From assembly GCA_002309675.1 (NCBI GenBank), contig DBXX01000084.1:1-25599 (forward strand): 25,599 nt of DNA. The letters run 5' to 3'. Below, in pieces: positions 21,330-25,599 of the stretch. Both the position numbers and the translations under genes were made by a program. The notes under the pieces are model-generated. The model was not told the origin of the DNA, ran no database searches, and worked only from the letters and a program-made list of their open reading frames with translations. The DNA is from Lachnospiraceae bacterium UBA1201 (GTDB lineage Bacteria; Bacillota; Clostridia; Lachnospirales; Lachnospiraceae). The first letter of the stretch is position 1. Each line of letters opens with the position of its first letter.

Positions 21330-21986
21330 ATGAAAAAGCAATACATACTGTTTGATTTGGACGGTACACTCACGGATCCCGCCGAAGGGATTACCAAATC
21401 GGTTCAGTACGCATTAAAACATTTTGGTATCGAAGAGGATGATTTAGAGAAGTTGCAGCCGTTTATCGGCCCGCCCTTGATGGAGAGTTTCATGGATTTC
21501 TATGGTTTCTCCGAGGAGCAGGCCCGCGAAGCGGTGACCTACTATCGCGAGTATTTCCGCCCGCAGGGCATCTTCGAAAACGAGGTCTATAAGGGGATCC
21601 CGGAGCTTCTGGAGAAACTGACGGACGCGGGTAAGACACTGATCCTGGCGACTTCGAAGCCGGTCGTTTTCGCGGAGCAGATCCTGGAGCATTTCGACCT
21701 GCGTCAGTACTTCGAGTTCATCGGAGGTTCGGACATCGAACAGACGCGCGCGAAGAAGACGGAGATCCTGCAGTATATCCTGGAGGAATGCCAGCTGGTC
21801 GACCTGACCGAACTGGTCATGGTCGGAGACCGCAAGCATGACATCCTCGGCGCGAAGCAGTTCGGCATCGACACGGTCGGCGTTCTGTACGGTTATGGTT
21901 CCGAGGAGGAACTTAAGGAGGCCGGCGCGGACGTTCTGGTCGACTCCGTACGCGAACTCGGCGAATACCTTCTGGAAGAAGAGTAA
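21330..21986 (+). CDS. HAD superfamily phosphatase (phosphoglycolate phosphatase-like)
   Basis: The protein has 218 residues from ATG 21330, preceded by AGGGGGACAT. The nucleophile and acid/base are D9 and D11 in FDLDGTLTD. Motif II is in LATSKP, and the motif III/IV region reads VMVGDRKHDILGAK with the metal-binding Asp. A cap domain of about 65 residues (roughly 15-80) places it in subfamily IA with Gph and clostridial 5'-nucleotidase-like members. The true substrate cannot be deduced; phosphoglycolate phosphatase is the usual automatic name, but many such enzymes act on nucleotides or sugar phosphates. It is 8 bases downstream of glutamine synthetase and followed 37 bases later by the RluA-type gene. 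Confidence 0.9.
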   Translation: MKKQYILFDLDGTLTDPAEGITKSVQYALKHFGIEEDDLEKLQPFIGPPLMESFMDFYGFSEEQAREAVTYYREYFRPQGIFENEVYKGIPELLEKLTDAGKTLILATSKPVVFAEQILEHFDLRQYFEFIGGSDIEQTRAKKTEILQYILEECQLVDLTELVMVGDRKHDILGAKQFGIDTVGVLYGYGSEEELKEAGADVLVDSVRELGEYLLEEE

Positions 21987-22023
21987 CAGAGCGGAGGAAA
22001 CGCTCCGTTGCATGAGGGATGCT

Positions 22024-22776
22024 ATGTTAAATTGTATATATGAGGACAGTTCGATCTGGATAGTGGAAAAGCCTGCCGGCGTGGATGCGCAGGAGGGGCG
22101 GACCCTGTCCGACGACATGCCGTCCCGCATCCGAAATTATATGAGCCACAGGGAGTCTACTTCCTGTGGCCGTGTTTTACCTGTCTATGTGGGCGTGGTA
22201 CACCGCCTGGATAAACCGGTGCGCGGTCTGATGGTCTATGCGAAGACGAAGGAGGCCGCTGCGGCGCTTTCGAAGCAGTTCGCGCAGGGTGACATCCTGC
22301 ATAAAGAATACCGGGCACTGGTCGCAGCACCCGAGGGTTCCTATATTTCCGCTGACCTGCTGGCCGGCATCACCTATTCCGATCGCTTATTATTCGAGCG
22401 TTCGGCCAATGTATCGCGCATCCTGACGGAAGCGGAGGTCACCGCTCTTCGCGAGGATCAGCGCTCGCAGATCAAAGAAGCTGTGCTCACCTGTCGTTTT
22501 GCGCAGGGAACCCCCATGTTTGCAAAAGAGCAGGAAGCCTGCACCGCCCGTGATGAAAGTCTGGTCGGCCGTCTGGCGGAGGTTTCGATCCTCCTGAAGA
22601 CCGGACGCCACCATCAGATTCGGGCGCAGCTGGCCGCCCACGGTCTGCCCATCGTCGGCGACCGCAAATACGGCCTGCCCATGGATGGCGTGGGATTGTG
22701 CCTATGCGCCTGCAAACTGAGATTTAAACACCCGAAGACCGGGAAAGAGATGGAGTTTACATTGCCCGTGGAGTGA
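22024..22776 (+). CDS. RluA-family pseudouridine synthase
   Basis: The enzyme converts uridine to pseudouridine in rRNA or tRNA. The protein has 250 residues using ATG 22024, which has GAGGGA just upstream; ATG 22012 or TTG 22009 are possible and would add four or five residues. The catalytic Asp is D63 in HRLDKP, followed by VRGLMVYAKT. The final segment includes LKTGRHHQIRAQLAAHGLPIVGDRKYG, split here only for illustration into the RHHQIR and GDRKYG motifs that close the active site. There is no N-terminal S4 domain, so it is a compact, single-domain member. The target RNA position cannot be predicted. A strong GC hairpin lies 20 bases after the stop. Confidence 0.9.
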   Translation: MLNCIYEDSSIWIVEKPAGVDAQEGRTLSDDMPSRIRNYMSHRESTSCGRVLPVYVGVVHRLDKPVRGLMVYAKTKEAAAALSKQFAQGDILHKEYRALVAAPEGSYISADLLAGITYSDRLLFERSANVSRILTEAEVTALREDQRSQIKEAVLTCRFAQGTPMFAKEQEACTARDESLVGRLAEVSILLKTGRHHQIRAQLAAHGLPIVGDRKYGLPMDGVGLCLCACKLRFKHPKTGKEMEFTLPVE

Positions 22777-22795
22777 ATATACGAAATCAAAAAAT

Positions 22796-22823
22796 GAGGC
22801 GGGGCCGCGTGCGGCTCCGCCTC
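22796..22823 (-). terminator. Intrinsic terminator of the small minus-strand gene, possibly bidirectional
   Basis: GAGGCGGGGCCGC (22796-22808) and GCGGCTCCGCCTC (22811-22823) pair over 13 positions with one mismatch or wobble. On the minus strand the stem is followed by ATTTTTTGATTTC, a good U-tract. On the plus strand it is followed by AAAATAACAG, so it is a poorer terminator for the RluA gene. It lies between the converging stop codons of the two genes. Confidence 0.8.
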
Positions 22824-22849
22824 AAAATAACAGTTCTCTTTATTCCGTG

Positions 22850-23089
22850 TTATTTCGCCAGTTTCTTCAGGAAGATCAGGATCGCCAGAATGATACCGAT
22901 CACGCAATATGCCCAAACGATGGTACCTGCGATACCGACCAGAAGATTAACGATCGGGATCTTGCTTAATACTGCTAACAGGATACCGAAGATGACGCTG
23001 GCTACGACGTAGCAGACGATGGAGATCAACAGACCCATCGGGGTATCAGAACCTGCGCTTAACGGGAAAAAGGGTAACAATGCTTTCAT
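22850..23089 (-). CDS. Small two-helix membrane protein, function unknown
   Basis: The protein has 79 residues. I chose the ATG at 23087-23089 because AAGGAGGTG ends 6 bases upstream; the GTG three codons earlier is part of that ribosome binding site. It has a short N-terminus (MKALLPFFPLSAGSDTPMG), then two long hydrophobic helices (about 18-45 and 48-75), and a basic C-terminal end KKLAK. A very strong ribosome binding site and a clean terminator suggest a well-expressed single-gene unit. It resembles neither a known toxin nor a Pmp3-type protein closely enough to name. The neighbours are the RluA-type gene (converging) and the antiporter (diverging). Confidence 0.78.
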   Translation of the reverse strand: MKALLPFFPLSAGSDTPMGLLISIVCYVVASVIFGILLAVLSKIPIVNLLVGIAGTIVWAYCVIGIILAILIFLKKLAK

Positions 23090-23189
23090 AGTATGCACCT
23101 CCTTATGTTATACTTTTTACTCCTGAGACCATTTTACCACATTTTCCTCCGGTGTAAATGGCAGGATTGTATTTTTTCATGTGTTATCA

Positions 23190-23218
23190 TTGACTTTTAT
23201 CGCTGAAACGTGTACAAT
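23190..23218 (+). promoter_or_regulatory. Sigma-A type promoter of the antiporter gene
   Basis: TTGACT (23190-23195) and TACAAT (23213-23218) are 17 bases apart and match the consensus at 5/6 each. The expected leader is about 100 bases. It contains two possible small hairpins: GCGCACA/TGTGCGT (23257-23263 with 23266-23272) and GCTC/GAGC (23278-23281 with 23288-23291). A longer in-frame start at 23253 has no ribosome binding site. Confidence 0.7.
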
Positions 23219-23324
23219 GGGAAATCGTACAATTTAGGTTAGACTCACCGCGATGGGCGCACATTTGTGCGTGCAGGGCTCACGTGCGAGCTTTGTGTTT
23301 GCGATGAAAGGTGGAGTATCATTC

Positions 23325-24542
23325 ATGAATTACGGTATATTTAAGGATCTGGCGATCATATTTGTTGCGGCAAAGTTTTTGGGGATAATGGCCCGTCGGG
23401 TAAAGGCGCCGCAAGTCGTAGGCGAGATCATCGCCGGACTGTTGATCGGCCCTGCGGTTCTGGGTATTGTTAATAAATCGGATTTTCTGGAGCAAATGGC
23501 GGAAATCGGCGTAGTACTGCTGATGTTCATGGCAGGCCTGGAGACCGACCTGAAGGAACTGATCAAAACCGGTCCCATGGCACTTCTGGTAGCCATGGCC
23601 GGCGTATTCGTGCCGCTCGGCGGCGGTTTCCTGCTGTCCAGCGTGTTTCACGGGTTCGCCCCGGTGGGCAGCGAGGAGTTTTTCCGCTCCGTGTTTATCG
23701 GCGTCATCATGACGGCGACCTCGGTCAGCATTACGGTCGAGACGCTGCGAGAACTGGGTAAGCTTCGGGGAAAGGTGGGGACGACCATCCTGTCTGCGGC
23801 GATCATCGACGATGTCATCGGTATTATCGTCATGACCGTTGTGATCGGTTTCCGTGATCCTACGCAGGATGCTCTGCGCGTTGTGATCAACACGGTTCTG
23901 TTCTTTGCGGCAGCGATCGTGGTCGGCATCCTCTGTTACTATCTGTTTAAATATCTGGATAAAAAGAACCCGCATACCCGTCGTGTGCCGATCTACGGCA
24001 TGGCACTCTGCTTTGCGTTTGCCTATGCGGCGGAAAAATGGTTCGGCATCGCCGACATCACCGGTGCCTACATCGCGGGTATCATCCTGTGCAGTATCAA
24101 GGACTCGAAATACATTGCGGAGAAGATGGACATCAGCACCTACATGGTTTTCGCTCCGGTATTCTTCGCCAGTATCGGACTGAAGGCGGACATCAGCGGA
24201 CTGAACGGAACCATGATCCTGTTCTCCGTCGGATTTGTAATCGTGGCCCTGATCACGAAGATCATCGGATGTGGAATAGTGGCGAAATGTTTCCGTTTTT
24301 CCATGCCAAACTCGATCAAAGTGGGTGTGGGAATGATGACTCGAGGCGAAGTAGCCTTGATCGTGGCACGAAAAGGCGAAGACGTAGGCCTTTTGGATCC
24401 GGTCTATTTCGCGCCGGTGATCCTGCTGATCGTCGTTTCGTCCATCGTTACGCCGATCGTACTCAAACTTTTATTTACGAAATGGCCGGCAGAGCATGGC
24501 GAGCAGGAAACTGCGCCTGCGAAAGCCGCCGAGAACCAGTAA
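23325..24542 (+). CDS. CPA2-family cation/proton antiporter
   Basis: The protein has 405 residues from ATG 23325, which follows GGTGGAG at about 8 bases; earlier in-frame ATGs lack a ribosome binding site. About 12-13 membrane helices span it. The motif pattern is that of the Na+/H+ or K+/H+ exchanger family (PF00999): VVGEIIAGLLIGPAVLG near residue 30-46, EIGVVLLMFMAGLETDL at about 60-78, and the paired acidic ion-binding site in AAIIDDVIGI near residue 155-165. The GMMTRGEVALIVA motif close to residue 340 is also typical. No cytoplasmic TrkA-N or USP domain is fused. It probably exports Na+ or K+ in exchange for protons. The ion cannot be told from sequence. Confidence 0.92.
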   Translation: MNYGIFKDLAIIFVAAKFLGIMARRVKAPQVVGEIIAGLLIGPAVLGIVNKSDFLEQMAEIGVVLLMFMAGLETDLKELIKTGPMALLVAMAGVFVPLGGGFLLSSVFHGFAPVGSEEFFRSVFIGVIMTATSVSITVETLRELGKLRGKVGTTILSAAIIDDVIGIIVMTVVIGFRDPTQDALRVVINTVLFFAAAIVVGILCYYLFKYLDKKNPHTRRVPIYGMALCFAFAYAAEKWFGIADITGAYIAGIILCSIKDSKYIAEKMDISTYMVFAPVFFASIGLKADISGLNGTMILFSVGFVIVALITKIIGCGIVAKCFRFSMPNSIKVGVGMMTRGEVALIVARKGEDVGLLDPVYFAPVILLIVVSSIVTPIVLKLLFTKWPAEHGEQETAPAKAAENQ

Positions 24543-24593
24543 AAACATCCTAGACCGACGACCTGCACGAAAACCGATGAAGGAGGGACATCC

Positions 24594-25599
24594 ATGCGGC
24601 TTGCGATCTACGACAACATCATAACCGTAGCGCTTACGATCGCCGCCTGCATCTGGGGACGGTTTCCTTCTCTATGTGTGATCGCGGGAGGCACGCTTCT
24701 GGTTTTGTTTTCGCTCGCATGTGTGGATGAAAATGACAGTCTGTATATTCGTCTGCTTCAGTGGATCTTCATCGCCTGCTTCGGCATCGCCGCGCAGCAG
24801 TTTTTCGCGTGCAGTCTGTACGCTGTTTGGAAAGAAAAGAAACTCCCGCTTCGCTTTGCGAGCGCCGGAGTCGTTTATATCATTATTACCGTGATCTTCA
24901 CGAAGGGGGAGGCCCGTCTTGCGAAAAGCATACTGGGTCTCCTTTTGATGTATGCATTGGCCGCGTTTTTCTATGCCATTCGCCGTCTGTTCGAATGGCT
25001 GGAGGAAAAAAGCTCCGAGACGCAGAACCAGATCCGGATCTCGAACCTGCGGGAGATGCATGAGAAGCAGCTGAACCGGAAACTGGTCCTGCAAAAGTTT
25101 ATGGCGGATAAAAACGCTCGTCTGATGGAGCGTGAAACGATCAGCCGCAACATCCACAACAGCGTCGGTCACTCCATCACAGCGGCCGTCATGACGCTGG
25201 ATGCGGCGGACATGCTGTTTGACGTTTCACCGGAGGACGCGCGTCGTAAGGTCAATGATGCGAATGAACGCATCCGTGGCAGTCTCGAGTCGATTCGCCG
25301 GGCTGTACGCGTGATGGATGAGGAAGCGAAGGAGGTCTTGCTGAATGATTTTCTCTGCGAGGTCGAGACCGTGGCAGACCGCTTCATTACCGATACGACC
25401 ATGCGGGCGGACATCCTGGCGCCGGACCCGGTGCCGGAACTCATGCTTCCCCATGAGCACGTGGAATTCCTGATCGGCGCGTTGCAGGAGTTTCTGACAA
25501 ACGGCGCGAAGCATGGCCACGCGGATCGCTATCTGATCAGCGTTTCCGCGGACTCGGCAAACCTGCGCATGGAAGTGAAAGACAACGGGCACTCAGAAG
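24594..25599 (+). CDS. Sensor histidine kinase (HisKA_3/NarX-DesK type), C-terminus cut off
   Basis: This ORF is open to the end of the window. ATG 24594 follows AGGAGGG at 7 bases. About 335 codons are visible. The first 140 residues hold five or six hydrophobic segments, a membrane sensor domain with no recognised extracytoplasmic domain. A coiled-coil-like helix follows (about 143-180, rich in Glu, Lys and Arg). The phospho-acceptor is H188 in ISRNIHNSVGHSIT, the HisKA_3 pattern of the NarX/DesK family. The ATPase domain begins near residue 280, with the N-box N303 in EFLTNGAKHGHA and the first part of the DNG motif at the end. A response regulator gene is expected just beyond the window. 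The stimulus is unknown. Confidence 0.9.
   Translation, partial: MRLAIYDNIITVALTIAACIWGRFPSLCVIAGGTLLVLFSLACVDENDSLYIRLLQWIFIACFGIAAQQFFACSLYAVWKEKKLPLRFASAGVVYIIITVIFTKGEARLAKSILGLLLMYALAAFFYAIRRLFEWLEEKSSETQNQIRISNLREMHEKQLNRKLVLQKFMADKNARLMERETISRNIHNSVGHSITAAVMTLDAADMLFDVSPEDARRKVNDANERIRGSLESIRRAVRVMDEEAKEVLLNDFLCEVETVADRFITDTTMRADILAPDPVPELMLPHEHVEFLIGALQEFLTNGAKHGHADRYLISVSADSANLRMEVKDNGHSE

Noticed and set aside
1..25599. CRISPR arrays, prophage, integrases, transposases, tRNA or rRNA genes
   Set aside because: Scanned for repeats with spacers, recombinase-like proteins and tRNA-like arms; none was seen in this window.

Overview
The window looks like chromosome from a low-to-moderate GC Gram-positive anaerobe of the Clostridia, most likely the Lachnospiraceae/Lachnospirales. 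The grounds are the gene families present: a Tad pilus locus of the monoderm type with a DUF5702 protein and an FHA/DUF6382 membrane protein, a clostridial-type MurG, a class B sortase, a CmpB-family membrane protein, type III glutamine synthetase, and strong AGGAGG-type ribosome binding sites. Species cannot be assigned. The region is gene dense: there is no gene-free stretch over 300 bases, and no tRNA, rRNA, CRISPR array, insertion sequence or phage gene was seen.

Region 1 (1-8013) is the 3' part of a Tad (tight adherence, type IVb pilus) operon, all on the plus strand with gaps of 0-34 bases or overlaps: tadA/cpaF (C-terminus only), tadB, tadC, an Flp-type pilin, a DUF5702 protein, a TadE-like pseudopilin, a TadV/CpaA prepilin peptidase, a second TadE-like protein, and a DUF6382-FHA membrane protein. 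TadA powers assembly, TadB/TadC form the inner platform, TadV processes the pilin, and the TadE-like/DUF5702 proteins are single-anchor surface components. The most unusual structure in the window is here: a 28-bp inverted repeat (26/28 matching) at 4417-4444 and 4535-4562 that contains the ribosome binding site and start codon of the first tadE-like gene and encloses exactly 90 bases. It could be an RNA stem that hides the start, a phase-variable invertible segment, or a small MITE-like insertion.

Region 2 (8014-10813) holds a rhomboid protease with an extra N-terminal domain and its own good promoter, a Gfo/Idh/MocA oxidoreductase and a HIT-family hydrolase. Region 3 (10796-12136, minus strand) is a two-gene unit, a TSCPD protein followed by murG. 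The murG end overlaps the HIT gene end by 18 bases. The best minus-strand terminator lies on the far side of the HIT gene, so the two transcripts probably overlap.

Region 4 (12272-19169) is mainly cell envelope: a CmpB-family membrane protein, a cardiolipin synthase with its own promoter, then an apparent operon of alpha/beta hydrolase, membrane-anchored Mur ligase, D-Ala-D-Ala ligase and class B sortase. Region 5 (19216-22776) carries glutamine synthetase III, a HAD phosphatase and an RluA-type pseudouridine synthase. Region 6 (22777-25599) has a small two-helix membrane protein on the minus strand with a clear terminator, a CPA2-type cation/proton antiporter with a well-formed promoter, and a sensor histidine kinase that runs off the end of the window.
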